Part shown: positions 27,639-36,179 of the stretch, piece after piece | Numbering within the stretch: position 1 is the stretch's first letter | Layout: each line of letters begins with the position of its first letter | Assembly (NCBI GenBank): GCA_964400655.1 | Contig: CAYNVN010000107.1 | Location: 1-53,574 of the forward strand | Direction: 5' to 3' | Length of the DNA stretch: 53,574 nt | DNA from: B16-G9 sp964400655 | GTDB taxonomy: Bacteria; Bacteroidota; Bacteroidia; Bacteroidales; F082 | Program-made: the position numbers and the translations under genes | Notes under the pieces: model-generated | What the model was told of the DNA's origin: nothing | Database searches by the model: none | The model's input: only the letters and a program-made list of their open reading frames with translations

Positions 27639-29687
27639 TTACGGATGAATCATCTTTTCAAAATCTTTTTCCGTAATAATCGGTATGTTAAGTTTAAGGG
27701 CTTTCTCTTTTTTGGCGGGGCCCATATTGGCTCCGGCAAGCAGGTAATCGGTTTTGGACGAAATGGAACCGGTGTTTTTACCTCCGTGCTTTTCAATTAG
27801 CTCCTTCAATTCGGTGCGCGAATAGTTTTCGAAAACGCCGCTTACAACAAACGATTTTCCTTGTAAAACATCCGATACGTTGGTGGTTTCTTCCGAAATC
27901 TCCATTTGAACTCCTTTTGCGGCAAGCCTTTCAATCATGTTAAGATGTTCCGGTTTCATGAACCAGTTAATCACCGATTCGGCAATTTTTTCTCCAATCT
28001 CCTCTACCGCAATTAATTCGTCAAACGATGCCTGCTGCAGCCGGTTAATGGATTTAAAAGAGGCTGCCAGCTTTTTGGCTACTGTTTCGCCTACATACCG
28101 TATTCCCAGTGCATATAAAACCCGCGGAAAGGGTACCGATTTGGAGTTTTCTATACCCTTTAAAATGTTTTCAACCGTTTTTTCCTTAAAACTGATTTTC
28201 TTCTCTTTTTTACCTTCCTCCGAAGGAATGGTTTTTTCAAGTCCCAACAGTTGATTGTATGTCAGGTAGTACAAATCGGCAGCATCCTTCACAAGGTTGT
28301 TATCATACAACATCTCTATTTTTCCCTCTCCAAGACTGTCGATATTCATGGCTTTGCGCGATATAAAATGCTCCAGTTTTCCTTTTATCTGCGGAGGACA
28401 GGCATCTTCGTTGGGACAGTAATGGGCAGCCTCTCCCTCTTTACGTATTAACGCTGTTCCGCATCGGGGACAATTTTTTATAAATTCTACCGGAGTGGCA
28501 CCGGGGAGACGTTTGTTAAGGTTAACGCCGACAATTTTCGGAATGATCTCGCCGCCTTTTTCCACAAAAACATGGTCGCCGATACGCACATCCAGCCGTG
28601 CAATAATATCGGCATTGTGTAAGCTGGCACGTTTTACCACAGTACCCGCCAGTTGTACGGGTTCCAGATTTGCAACGGGGGTTACGGCACCTGTTCGTCC
28701 CACCTGGTAGCTAATGGATTTTAAAACGGTTTCGGCCCTTTCGGCTTTAAACTTATAAGCTATTGCCCAGCGCGGACTTTTGGCCGTATAACCCAGTTGC
28801 TTTTGCAGTTCCAGGTTGTTTACCTTAATTACAATACCGTCGATATCGTAAGGCAGGTGCTCGCGCCCCTTATCCCAGTCGTTAATAAACTCAAAAATTT
28901 CGGCTTCCGATTTACACAGGGCAATATTTTTCGACACCTTCAATCCCAGTTTGCCGGCATAAACAATGGCATCGTAATGGGTTTTAATGCCTGGCAAATC
29001 GTGAGGTATATAGTAGATAAAACAATCCAACGGACGTTTGGCAACCTCTTTGGGGTCTTGCATTTTAATGGAGCCGGCGGTGGCGTTACGCGGGTTGGCA
29101 AAAGGAGCATCACCAATCTCTTCGCGTTCGCGGTTCAATTGGTTAAAACCCTTTCGCGGCATAAATATTTCGCCTCTTGCCTCTAAATATGCGGGATAAT
29201 TACCCCTTAACCGAAGCGGAACGGTTTTAATGGTTTTAATATTATTGGTTACATCGTCGCCTCTTACACCGTCTCCGCGGGTAATGGCGCGGGTAAGCAA
29301 ACCGTTTTCATAAATCAGGCTGATGGCCACCCCGTCGTATTTTAGTTCGCAAACAAACTCAACCCCTTCGCCGACAATTTTTTCGACACGGTGAATAAAA
29401 TCTCGTATCTCGCCCTGCGAATAGCTGTTTGAAAGCGAAAGCATGGGATAACGGTGTTTTACCGTTTTAAAATCTTTGGTTATTTCGCCGCCCACGCGAA
29501 GGGTGGGGGAGTCGGGGAGTTTAAATTCCGGAAACTGTTTTTCCAGTTGCTCCAGCTCCTTTAGTTGCCGGTCAAACTCGTAGTCGCTGATAAGAGGTTT
29601 GGCAAGCACATAATAGTTGTAATTATGCTGTTGCAGTTCGCGGGTAAGTTTTTCAATACGTTGCCGTGCCTGTTCTTTATTCATCAT
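27639..29687 (-). CDS. ligA: NAD-dependent DNA ligase LigA
   Basis: 682 residues, full length. The adenylation lysine is Lys116 in CELKYDG (KxDG). The OB domain follows, then a four-cysteine zinc finger (CPRCG ... CPNEDAC, about 415-440), helix-hairpin-helix repeats (about 450-590) and a C-terminal BRCT domain (about 600-680). It seals nicks in replication and repair using NAD. Translation starts at either of two consecutive ATGs, 11 bases inside the end of the upstream glycosyltransferase gene. It is the last gene in the direction of transcription of a likely four-gene unit. Confidence 0.98.
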   Translation of the reverse strand: MMNKEQARQRIEKLTRELQQHNYNYYVLAKPLISDYEFDRQLKELEQLEKQFPEFKLPDSPTLRVGGEITKDFKTVKHRYPMLSLSNSYSQGEIRDFIHRVEKIVGEGVEFVCELKYDGVAISLIYENGLLTRAITRGDGVRGDDVTNNIKTIKTVPLRLRGNYPAYLEARGEIFMPRKGFNQLNREREEIGDAPFANPRNATAGSIKMQDPKEVAKRPLDCFIYYIPHDLPGIKTHYDAIVYAGKLGLKVSKNIALCKSEAEIFEFINDWDKGREHLPYDIDGIVIKVNNLELQKQLGYTAKSPRWAIAYKFKAERAETVLKSISYQVGRTGAVTPVANLEPVQLAGTVVKRASLHNADIIARLDVRIGDHVFVEKGGEIIPKIVGVNLNKRLPGATPVEFIKNCPRCGTALIRKEGEAAHYCPNEDACPPQIKGKLEHFISRKAMNIDSLGEGKIEMLYDNNLVKDAADLYYLTYNQLLGLEKTIPSEEGKKEKKISFKEKTVENILKGIENSKSVPFPRVLYALGIRYVGETVAKKLAASFKSINRLQQASFDELIAVEEIGEKIAESVINWFMKPEHLNMIERLAAKGVQMEISEETTNVSDVLQGKSFVVSGVFENYSRTELKELIEKHGGKNTGSISSKTDYLLAGANMGPAKKEKALKLNIPIITEKDFEKMIHP

Positions 29688-31194
29688 TTACTACTGCTTT
29701 GTTGCGATAAATATAAATATTTTGATTGTCGTTTACGGGGTTCAGCCAAAACAAAATTTTATCCACATTACCGGGTTCAATCTTTTTTTCAAAAACAATT
29801 TCCGGAAAAACCTTTTTAACCGAGTCAACACGCCTGTCAAGGTCTTTGTCGTGATAAAAAAGAACAAATCCCACATCCTTTAACGGATGGTTTTTCATTT
29901 CATTGTAAAAAGCACGATATCCGCCGTTGTTTTGCATGATTGCGTAATAGTCGGGGTATTTGCCGAGATAAAAGCGCGGCGGAAACCCGAGAACATTTTT
30001 GTCGATATCGTCGATAACAAAGTAGTTAAACCGGTCGGCATATTGCGAAAGGTACACCATCGACTCAACCCTTGCCTTTTTTGAATAGGTTACCGAAATA
30101 CCGATAAGCAGAATAATATTGACAATCCAAAAGAAAACCCAACTGCCCGAAATCAGCTTTTGATGTTTTAGTCCGGCTGCAATATTTTGCCAGCCTGCAA
30201 TGCCGATGATTATTAACAGTGGAATAATGGTAACGATAAATCGTTCCTGTTTGTTAGGGTAATAAGAGTGAAAGAGAATGAATACCAGCACCGGGAAAAA
30301 GATAAGGGCCAACCTTCGCCACTCCTTAAAAAAGCCTGCAAAAATAAAGAAGCTCACCGGCGGAATAAGGATTCCCAATAAAAAGATAACAAACAGATAC
30401 CAGGGGCCAACGGTATATTCGCCGGCATGGGTAGCGTTATAGCTGATGTATCCGAACACCTGGGCAAAGGGTTTTCCCCAGATAAGATAATCGACCACTC
30501 CCTGAACGAGCAACACCGAAACGATTCCTCCCGAAATTATCCACAAAACCTCTTTCCACCGTTTTTGAAACATTAAAACCACGCCGATGGTTCCCGAAAC
30601 CAGCGCTGTTTGATAACGTGTGTCGAAAGCAAGCCCGAAGAGGAAACCGGCCCAAAAGGCAAGGGGTATGTCGGCTCTTTTTTCGTTTCTCAGTATCAGC
30701 CACAAACCCCACATTAAAAACGGAATACTCACAAACTCCACCAGGTTTCTAACGCTGAGGAAGGGGAAAATCCAAAACAGGGCCAGCAGCCAGCCGGTTA
30801 AATTTGCGGTTTTTACATTTCCGACTCTTCGTGCAATTTTATATCCGAACCAAACCGTACCCATGGACCAAACTGCGTGAACAAGCCTGACAATGGTCAT
30901 TTCCGTTTGCGGGCTATCAATCCCCGCCCATTTAAGTAGCCCGAGTATAAAATAAAGCAGTCCCGGATAAAAGAAACTGAACCCCTGAGGTTGTGCAAGT
31001 CCGTCGGCTGAGGGCAGCCAGTGGTAGTAATCGGCACCATTAATCCACGATTTGGCAATTTCTATGGTAAGAAACTGGTCGTCGGACCAACCGTAACCCT
31101 TTGAAAAAAAAGCGGCAAGAAGCCTGAAGAACAGTCCTGCCAACAGGATTGTTTTAAACGGATGCGTTTCGTAATATTTTAAAACTGTTTTCAA
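29677..31194 (-). CDS. GT-C fold glycosyltransferase (Alg9/PMT-like), multi-spanning
   Basis: 505 residues with about ten hydrophobic segments. The first periplasmic loop after helix one holds the acidic pair in YGWSDDQFLTIEIAKSW, where GT-C enzymes (families 22 and 39) place their catalytic acidic residues. The C-terminal region of about 100 residues is soluble. Such enzymes move a sugar from a polyprenyl-phosphate donor to a lipid or protein acceptor on the outer face of the inner membrane. Donor and acceptor are not deducible; O-mannosylation of proteins and glycolipid synthesis are both possible. It lies 15 bases after the arginine deiminase gene and overlaps ligA by 11 bases. Confidence 0.8.
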   Translation of the reverse strand: MKTVLKYYETHPFKTILLAGLFFRLLAAFFSKGYGWSDDQFLTIEIAKSWINGADYYHWLPSADGLAQPQGFSFFYPGLLYFILGLLKWAGIDSPQTEMTIVRLVHAVWSMGTVWFGYKIARRVGNVKTANLTGWLLALFWIFPFLSVRNLVEFVSIPFLMWGLWLILRNEKRADIPLAFWAGFLFGLAFDTRYQTALVSGTIGVVLMFQKRWKEVLWIISGGIVSVLLVQGVVDYLIWGKPFAQVFGYISYNATHAGEYTVGPWYLFVIFLLGILIPPVSFFIFAGFFKEWRRLALIFFPVLVFILFHSYYPNKQERFIVTIIPLLIIIGIAGWQNIAAGLKHQKLISGSWVFFWIVNIILLIGISVTYSKKARVESMVYLSQYADRFNYFVIDDIDKNVLGFPPRFYLGKYPDYYAIMQNNGGYRAFYNEMKNHPLKDVGFVLFYHDKDLDRRVDSVKKVFPEIVFEKKIEPGNVDKILFWLNPVNDNQNIYIYRNKAVVNDE

Positions 31195-31209
31195 AAATCG
31201 ATATTTTTA

Positions 31210-32469
31210 CTACCAGTCAACTTTGTCGCGGCTAACGGGCATGGTCATACAACGGGCACCACCGCCTCCGCGCGAAAGCTCATTGCCTTTTATGGTGACA
31301 ACAGTACGTTTATAATCAAGCGGGTTCTTTTTGTTTTCGATAACCTCTTCGGCCGACATAACTTCAAATCCCGCTTTGCTCATGGCTTCGATGGTACGTT
31401 CGTTACGTTCGTAACCCAATACTAGGCCCGGCCTTACAGCAAAAAAGTTAGCCCCGCTTTGCCATTGCTCGCGCTCCATAAAGGTCAAATCATCCGATCC
31501 GCCGCAAAATACCGGCTCCAGGTCGATGCCCAGTTTTTTAAGTGCATCCATCATATTAACCTCTTTTTTAATGCTTACCTTACTGCCGTCGATGGTAATA
31601 TGAATGGTTAAAAACCGGTTTGAATCAATGATGAGCGGTTTGTAAACCATGGCTTTGTCAATATCCAAAAAGGTAAAGGTCATGTCGAGATGGATAAACG
31701 ATTCGGGCTTATAGGGCAATTCCTGAACAATGATGTGTTGTACCCCCGGTTGGGTTTTAAAATGGTCAACAAGCGTGTCGATTCCCTGCGTTGACGATCT
31801 GGCCCCCGTACCGGCCAAGATTACATCCTCGCGGGCAACCAATACGTCACCACCTTCAATATGAGCCTTTTGGGTTTGATCAAATTCGTTTATCAAATTG
31901 AGGGTTCCTCCTTTAAAACCGGGATGATAATTGAATATGGTCTCCATAATGTAGGTTTCGTGTTCGCGAACACTGCTGGCCATTTTACTGATCATCACCC
32001 TGTTATTAACCGTAAAACTTGCATCTCTGGTGAAAAAGAGGTTGGGCACCGGGCGAACGCTATACTTTTGGGCATTTAAAAAAGAGGTAAGCGTATTTTT
32101 ACGCATTTCAACCCCTTCGATGAGCTGGCGGGCAAGCGATTGGGCATCGAGATGCTGCATGTAGTGGCAAACATCGTTACAGATATTGTAAAACCGGCAT
32201 AGTTTGCCCAGCAGGTCGGTACGGGCATCGCCAATGGCCATCACATCGGCCAGCAGGTCGGTTACCTCAAACACGTTGGTAAACCGTTTTAAAACATTTA
32301 AAAAGCCCATATATTCGGGAACGGCAACCGACAGGTTTAAAATATCGCTATAAAGTGAGTGTCCGGCATTTTCGGGTGTCATTTTCTCCACTTCCGCCCC
32401 GGGAAGATGAACAATTACCCCGTTTAATTTTCCTATTTCAGATTGTATGTTTATTGACAAAGGTTCCAT
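31210..32469 (-). CDS. arcA: Arginine deiminase
   Basis: 419 residues, the family length. It hydrolyses arginine to citrulline and ammonia. Active-site segments are intact: FTRDASF at 146-152, EGGDVL at 205-210, the His260-Leu-Asp-Met segment and the nucleophile Cys407 in GGGARCMTMP. The protein is cytoplasmic. The matching ornithine carbamoyltransferase (ArcB type) is encoded about 20 kb away, unlike the compact arc operons of many bacteria, and no carbamate kinase or arginine/ornithine antiporter is nearby. Here the gene sits 21 bases after a prolyl-tRNA editing gene and 15 bases before a glycosyltransferase. Confidence 0.95.
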   Translation of the reverse strand: MEPLSINIQSEIGKLNGVIVHLPGAEVEKMTPENAGHSLYSDILNLSVAVPEYMGFLNVLKRFTNVFEVTDLLADVMAIGDARTDLLGKLCRFYNICNDVCHYMQHLDAQSLARQLIEGVEMRKNTLTSFLNAQKYSVRPVPNLFFTRDASFTVNNRVMISKMASSVREHETYIMETIFNYHPGFKGGTLNLINEFDQTQKAHIEGGDVLVAREDVILAGTGARSSTQGIDTLVDHFKTQPGVQHIIVQELPYKPESFIHLDMTFTFLDIDKAMVYKPLIIDSNRFLTIHITIDGSKVSIKKEVNMMDALKKLGIDLEPVFCGGSDDLTFMEREQWQSGANFFAVRPGLVLGYERNERTIEAMSKAGFEVMSAEEVIENKKNPLDYKRTVVTIKGNELSRGGGGARCMTMPVSRDKVDW

Positions 32470-32490
32470 AAATAATGATTTGCTGTAAAA

Positions 32491-33003
32491 CTACTCAATT
32501 TCTTTGGTCGGGTCGATAAACTCGTACGTATTACCCATGGTTTCGATAAACCTAATTAAATCGTTAAACGAAATAACCACACTGGCGGTATTATCGTTGG
32601 GATGGTAACTAACTTTTTCAGAATCCTTAAGTTGTTTATCAATAAAGAGGTGAACATGATGTTCGCTGTCGTTTATCAACCCGAAAGGTGAAACCGAACC
32701 GGCTTTAACACCAAGGTATTTAAGAAGCCGCTTTTCGGAGCCAAACGACAATTTACCCTGTTTCAGTTGCTTTTCAAGCGGCTTTAAATTAAAGGGTGTT
32801 GTATCTTTTATGATGCAAAGGTAGTGGCGGTTACCCTTATGGTTTCTGAAAAACAGGTTTTTACAATGGGTAGCATCAATATCTTTCCAATACTCCTGCG
32901 CAATGGCGATGGTGTCAAGCGGCGGATGTTCATAAATTTCATATCCGATGCCCAGCTCATCCAGTTTTTCCAATACTTTTTTCCGGTTCTCTTCACGATT
33001 CAT
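32491..33003 (-). CDS. Prolyl-tRNA editing protein (ProX/YbaK-type deacylase)
   Basis: 170 residues matching the freestanding trans-editing deacylases related to the ProRS insertion domain (PrdX/ProXp-ala). The pattern YEHPP at about 24-28, CKNLFFRNHKGNRHYLC near 47-63, and GSVSPFGLIND near 97-107 is characteristic; the SPFGL segment shapes the pocket that recognises mischarged tRNA-Pro. It hydrolyses Ala-tRNA-Pro in the cytoplasm. As first gene of the run it precedes arcA by 21 bases. Its leader contains an inverted repeat described separately. Confidence 0.9.
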   Translation of the reverse strand: MNREENRKKVLEKLDELGIGYEIYEHPPLDTIAIAQEYWKDIDATHCKNLFFRNHKGNRHYLCIIKDTTPFNLKPLEKQLKQGKLSFGSEKRLLKYLGVKAGSVSPFGLINDSEHHVHLFIDKQLKDSEKVSYHPNDNTASVVISFNDLIRFIETMGNTYEFIDPTKEIE

Positions 33004-33084
33004 ATCTTACCCTGTTTTAAAAGGTTTCAAGGTTTATAATTATGATACTTAAACGATTTTCAGGAAAAACATATCTGCAAAATC

Positions 33085-33111
33085 ACCTGAATATCGCAAC
33101 TGTTTTCAGGT
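33085..33111 (-). promoter_or_regulatory. Operator-like inverted repeat in the editing-protein/arcA leader
   Basis: ACCTGAA (33085-33091) and TTCAGGT (33105-33111) are perfect inverted arms 13 bases apart. They begin three bases downstream of a minus-strand -7 box, so they cover the predicted transcription start. TTTTCAGG also recurs at 33057-33064. The arrangement suggests a repressor site; the regulator is unknown. Confidence 0.4.
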
Positions 33112-33113
33112 CA

Positions 33114-33121
33114 CAAAAGTA
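33114..33121 (-). promoter_or_regulatory. -7 box for the ProX-arcA-GT-ligA unit
   Basis: TACTTTTG on the minus strand fits TAnnTTTG, giving a leader of about 100 bases before the editing-protein ATG. There is no clear -33 TTTG. The identical octamer precedes arcB. Confidence 0.4.
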
Positions 33122-33203
33122 GTTAAAAGATTTCTCCGTACCTTATTATTTAAAGCTCTTTCCAAATATTGAATATAAATCGGTTCTATATGAAATATTT
33201 ATC

Positions 33204-33211
33204 TATTTTTG
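33204..33211 (+). promoter_or_regulatory. -7 box upstream of mrp
   Basis: TATTTTTG fits TAnnTTTG and lies 45 bases before the ATG. It is divergent from the promoter of the editing-protein unit within a 253-base intergenic region. Confidence 0.45.
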
Positions 33212-33256
33212 CATTTGGAAAAAGTTTATAATTATTCAATCTAAATAAGAATAGAG

Positions 33257-34309
33257 ATGAAAAGAATGATAAGAAGGCAGGAAGTGGTAGATGCCTTAAA
33301 GCAGGTTATCTTTTTTGAAAAGAAAGATAACATCGTTGACCTGAACATGATAGACGACATTGAGATAAAGGGTGACGATGTAAAAGTAACCATAGTTTTT
33401 CCCAAACTTGATGATCCGGCAGTAGGGATTATTTACAATTCGGTGGTAAAAACCATTAAGCAGGAGCTTGGCGATGATGTAAAGGTTGATGTAAAACCGG
33501 TATCGGAAGCCGATAAAGGCCGCGGGCCGCTGGCGGGTGTTAAACACATTATTGCCGTTAACGCAGGCAAAGGCGGTGTGGGTAAATCAACCGTGGCTGC
33601 CAACCTTGCCGTTTCGTTAAAAAAGATGGGTTATCGTGTGGGAATACTGGATGCCGACATTATGGGGCCTTCGGTTCCGATTATGTTTGGTGTTGAAGAC
33701 GGGCAACCCGGCGTTTATGAAAAAGAGGGAAAACCGGTGATGATTCCGTTGGAGAATTACGGAATTAAAATTTTGTCGCTGGGATTTTTTGTTAAACCCG
33801 ATCAGGCTTTAATGTGGCGCGGTTCAATGATTAACAATGCCTTTAATCAGTTGATGAAAGATTCCGACTGGGGAAATCTTGATTACCTTGTAATTGATAT
33901 GCCTCCCGGAACCGGAGATATTCAACTTACGCTGGCCCAGTCGTATCCTGTTCGCGGAATTGTTACGGTAACCACTCCCCAGAAAGTGGCTGTTGCCGAT
34001 GTAAGGCGTGCCGCCATGATGTACCGTCAGGATAAACTGACCATTCCTTTGTTGGGAATTGTTGAAAATATGGCCTATTTTTCGCCTGAAGATTGTCCCG
34101 ACCATAAATATTACATTTTCGGACAAGGTGCCACCGAGGAGCTTGCCAAAGAGCTGGAGATACCTATTTTAGGACAGGTTCCCATAGTTGAAAAGGTGGT
34201 TGAAAGCGGTGATGCAGGCAAACCCATCACACTGGAAGAGGAAGGTGTGATTACCGATGCCTTTATGACCATTGCCAAAAATGTGGTGGATCGTGTTGAA
34301 GCGTTATAA
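33257..34309 (+). CDS. Mrp/NBP35 (ApbC) family Fe-S cluster carrier ATPase
   Basis: 350 residues. Residues of about 8-80 form an N-terminal DUF59 (MIP18-like) domain. Residues 100-345 form the MinD-like ATPase with deviant Walker A GKGGVGKST at 104-112, DADIMGPS near 135 and DMPPGTGD near 215. Mrp proteins bind and transfer [4Fe-4S] clusters to target enzymes in the cytoplasm. The C-terminal CxxC of some homologues is not obvious here; a single Cys lies in the SPEDCPDH segment near 278. The NifU-type gene follows after 19 bases, supporting a joint Fe-S delivery role. Confidence 0.94.
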   Translation: MKRMIRRQEVVDALKQVIFFEKKDNIVDLNMIDDIEIKGDDVKVTIVFPKLDDPAVGIIYNSVVKTIKQELGDDVKVDVKPVSEADKGRGPLAGVKHIIAVNAGKGGVGKSTVAANLAVSLKKMGYRVGILDADIMGPSVPIMFGVEDGQPGVYEKEGKPVMIPLENYGIKILSLGFFVKPDQALMWRGSMINNAFNQLMKDSDWGNLDYLVIDMPPGTGDIQLTLAQSYPVRGIVTVTTPQKVAVADVRRAAMMYRQDKLTIPLLGIVENMAYFSPEDCPDHKYYIFGQGATEELAKELEIPILGQVPIVEKVVESGDAGKPITLEEEGVITDAFMTIAKNVVDRVEAL

Positions 34310-34328
34310 AAACTAAAATTATTATAAA

Positions 34329-34574
34329 ATGGCTGAAAAAAAAGAACTGGAACAAAAAGTACTGAATGTACTTGACCAGGTGCGCCCTTATCTGCAACAG
34401 GATGGCGGCGATTTGGTATTTGTGGGACTTAATGATGATATGACGGTGGAAGTGGAGCTTACCGGTGCCTGTGGTGCCTGTCCGTTCAGTACCATGACAC
34501 TTAAAAACGGTGTTGAAGCTACCCTTAAAAAGGTACTTCCAGAAATTAAAGAAGTGGTAGCCGTTAATTTATAG
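34329..34574 (+). CDS. NifU C-terminal domain (Nfu-type) Fe-S scaffold
   Basis: 81 residues consisting of one NifU C-terminal domain. The cluster-binding CGAC motif gives Cys48 and Cys51, in LTGACGACPFSTMTLK; the RPYLQQDGGD segment at 19-28 is also family-typical. A dimer should hold one [4Fe-4S] cluster for transfer to apo-proteins. Cotranscription with mrp is likely. A perfect 38-base palindrome lies between this gene and the convergent response regulator. Confidence 0.95.
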   Translation: MAEKKELEQKVLNVLDQVRPYLQQDGGDLVFVGLNDDMTVEVELTGACGACPFSTMTLKNGVEATLKKVLPEIKEVVAVNL

Positions 34575-34690
34575 TATTACAGCCAATCGTGGCAATACCG
34601 TTTGAAAATCCGGGTGTACTGAAATTACCCATGGTATGCCTGTAATCGTTTAAAAAGTTTTTAAGCGCGGTATTTCCCTTATATTGAAAT

Positions 34691-34728
34691 ACAAGCCGGG
34701 CAGGACGCATGCGTCCTGCCCGGCTTGT
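34691..34728. terminator. Perfect 38-base palindrome, bidirectional terminator candidate
   Basis: The two 19-base halves (34691-34709 and 34710-34728) are exact reverse complements with no spacer; the core is GGACGCATGCGTCC. It is GC-rich, ends in TTGT followed by T/A-rich sequence, and stands between the convergent nfu-type and NtrC-type genes, where a shared terminator is expected. Confidence 0.75.
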
Positions 34729-34761
34729 TTATTATATATCACTATTTTAAAAAGATGCCTT

Positions 34762-36174
34762 TTATTCCAGCTTATATTTCTTAATACGCCTGTCGAGTGC
34801 CTGCCAGGTTATGTTTAATAATGCCGCAGCTTTGGCTTTGTTGCCGTTAACTTTTTTCATCGCCTTTTGAATCAGCATCTTTTCGTTTTTATCGAGGTCA
34901 AAAAGTTCCTCTTTCTCAATCTCTTGTTCTATTGTTCCGGCAGGTTCCTGTTTTACGTTTACGGCAATGTTTTTATCGTTTTTACCATTCAGTTTAAAAT
35001 GTTCGGCCAGTAAGGTGTTGCCTTCGCATAAAATAACGGCTCTTTCAATAACGTTTCGCAGTTCGCGTACGTTACCCGGGAAAGGATGGTTTTGTAACAG
35101 CCGCATTGCCTCCTCCGATATGGAGGTTATGGTCTTATCCATTTTAGTGGCATACATTTTCATAAAGTAGTTGGCAAGCAGCGGAATATCTTCCATGCGT
35201 TCGCGCAACGACGGTACGTCGATAACAAAGATGCTAAGGCGATGAAAGAGGTCGAGACGGAATTTGTTTTGTTCCGTAAGTTCTTCAAGGTTACGGTTAG
35301 AGGCGGCAATAACCCTTACATCAACTTTAATGGTTTCGCGCGAGCCCACTTTGCTTACCTTTCTCTCTTCAAGCACACGCAACAGTTTTGCCTGTTGTCC
35401 CAGCGGCATATCCGATATTTCATCCAAAAACAGTGTGCCGCCGTTGGCAATTTCAAACCACCCTTTTTTATCTTCATTGGCTCCGGTAAACGCACCTTTT
35501 TTATGTCCGAAAAATTCGCTTTCAAAAAGGCTTTCGGGAATGGCGGAACAGTTTACCGAATAAAAAGTGTTTTTACTTCGTTTGCTCATATAATGTATGC
35601 CGTGCGCAACCAGCTCTTTACCGGTTCCGCTTTCGCCCAGAATAAGTACCGAAGTGTTATCGGTTTGCGCCACTTTGCCCATCATATTGGTAAGTTCGTG
35701 CATGGCCTTGCTTTCGCCCAGCAACTGACTGCCGATATTTTCGAGAAGTCGTTTCGAGAGCAAATCGATACCCGACTCCATAAGCTTTAATTTTCTGTTA
35801 AGGAAAATAAAGCGTTGTGTGCGCTGAATGGCGTTTTGGATATCTATAAGTCTGAAAGGTTTTGAAAAATAGTCGGTTGCACCCCTGCGCATGGCTTCTA
35901 TTACCGTATTCATATCGCCATGGCCGCTTATCATAATCACCTCAAGATCCGGATTGTCGGATTTAATTTTTTCCAACACATCCAGTCCGCTCATTTCGGG
36001 CAGCCTGACATCCAGAATAACAATATCTATTTTTTTTGTTTTCAGCAACTCAAAGGCCGATGACGGTTTTTCGGCGGAATAGACAACATACTTTTTTGCT
36101 TTTAAAAACTCCTTTATTTCCTCGATTACACGGGGTTCGTCGTCAATAATTAAGATATTTATTTTGGTTTCCAT
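34762..36174 (-). CDS. NtrC-family sigma-54-dependent response regulator
   Basis: 470 residues. The receiver domain (5-120) has acidic pair Asp11/Asp12, phosphoacceptor Asp55 and Lys105. The AAA+ domain (150-385) has Walker A GESGTGKE at 180-187, the sigma-54 contact loop GAFTGA at 227-232 and Walker B LFLDEISD near 248-255. The C-terminal Fis-type helix-turn-helix is at about 428-468. On phosphorylation it should activate RpoN promoters. It lies 5 bases downstream of the hybrid histidine kinase gene, its obvious partner. All key residues are intact. Its targets are unknown; the envelope genes upstream are the first candidates. Confidence 0.95.
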   Translation of the reverse strand: METKINILIIDDEPRVIEEIKEFLKAKKYVVYSAEKPSSAFELLKTKKIDIVILDVRLPEMSGLDVLEKIKSDNPDLEVIMISGHGDMNTVIEAMRRGATDYFSKPFRLIDIQNAIQRTQRFIFLNRKLKLMESGIDLLSKRLLENIGSQLLGESKAMHELTNMMGKVAQTDNTSVLILGESGTGKELVAHGIHYMSKRSKNTFYSVNCSAIPESLFESEFFGHKKGAFTGANEDKKGWFEIANGGTLFLDEISDMPLGQQAKLLRVLEERKVSKVGSRETIKVDVRVIAASNRNLEELTEQNKFRLDLFHRLSIFVIDVPSLRERMEDIPLLANYFMKMYATKMDKTITSISEEAMRLLQNHPFPGNVRELRNVIERAVILCEGNTLLAEHFKLNGKNDKNIAVNVKQEPAGTIEQEIEKEELFDLDKNEKMLIQKAMKKVNGNKAKAAALLNITWQALDRRIKKYKLE

Positions 36175-36179
36175 GTTTT

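Noticed and set aside
35242..35790. Plus-strand ORF of 182 residues inside the NtrC-type regulator
   Set aside because: It lies opposite the AAA+ domain whose motifs are intact; a coding shadow.
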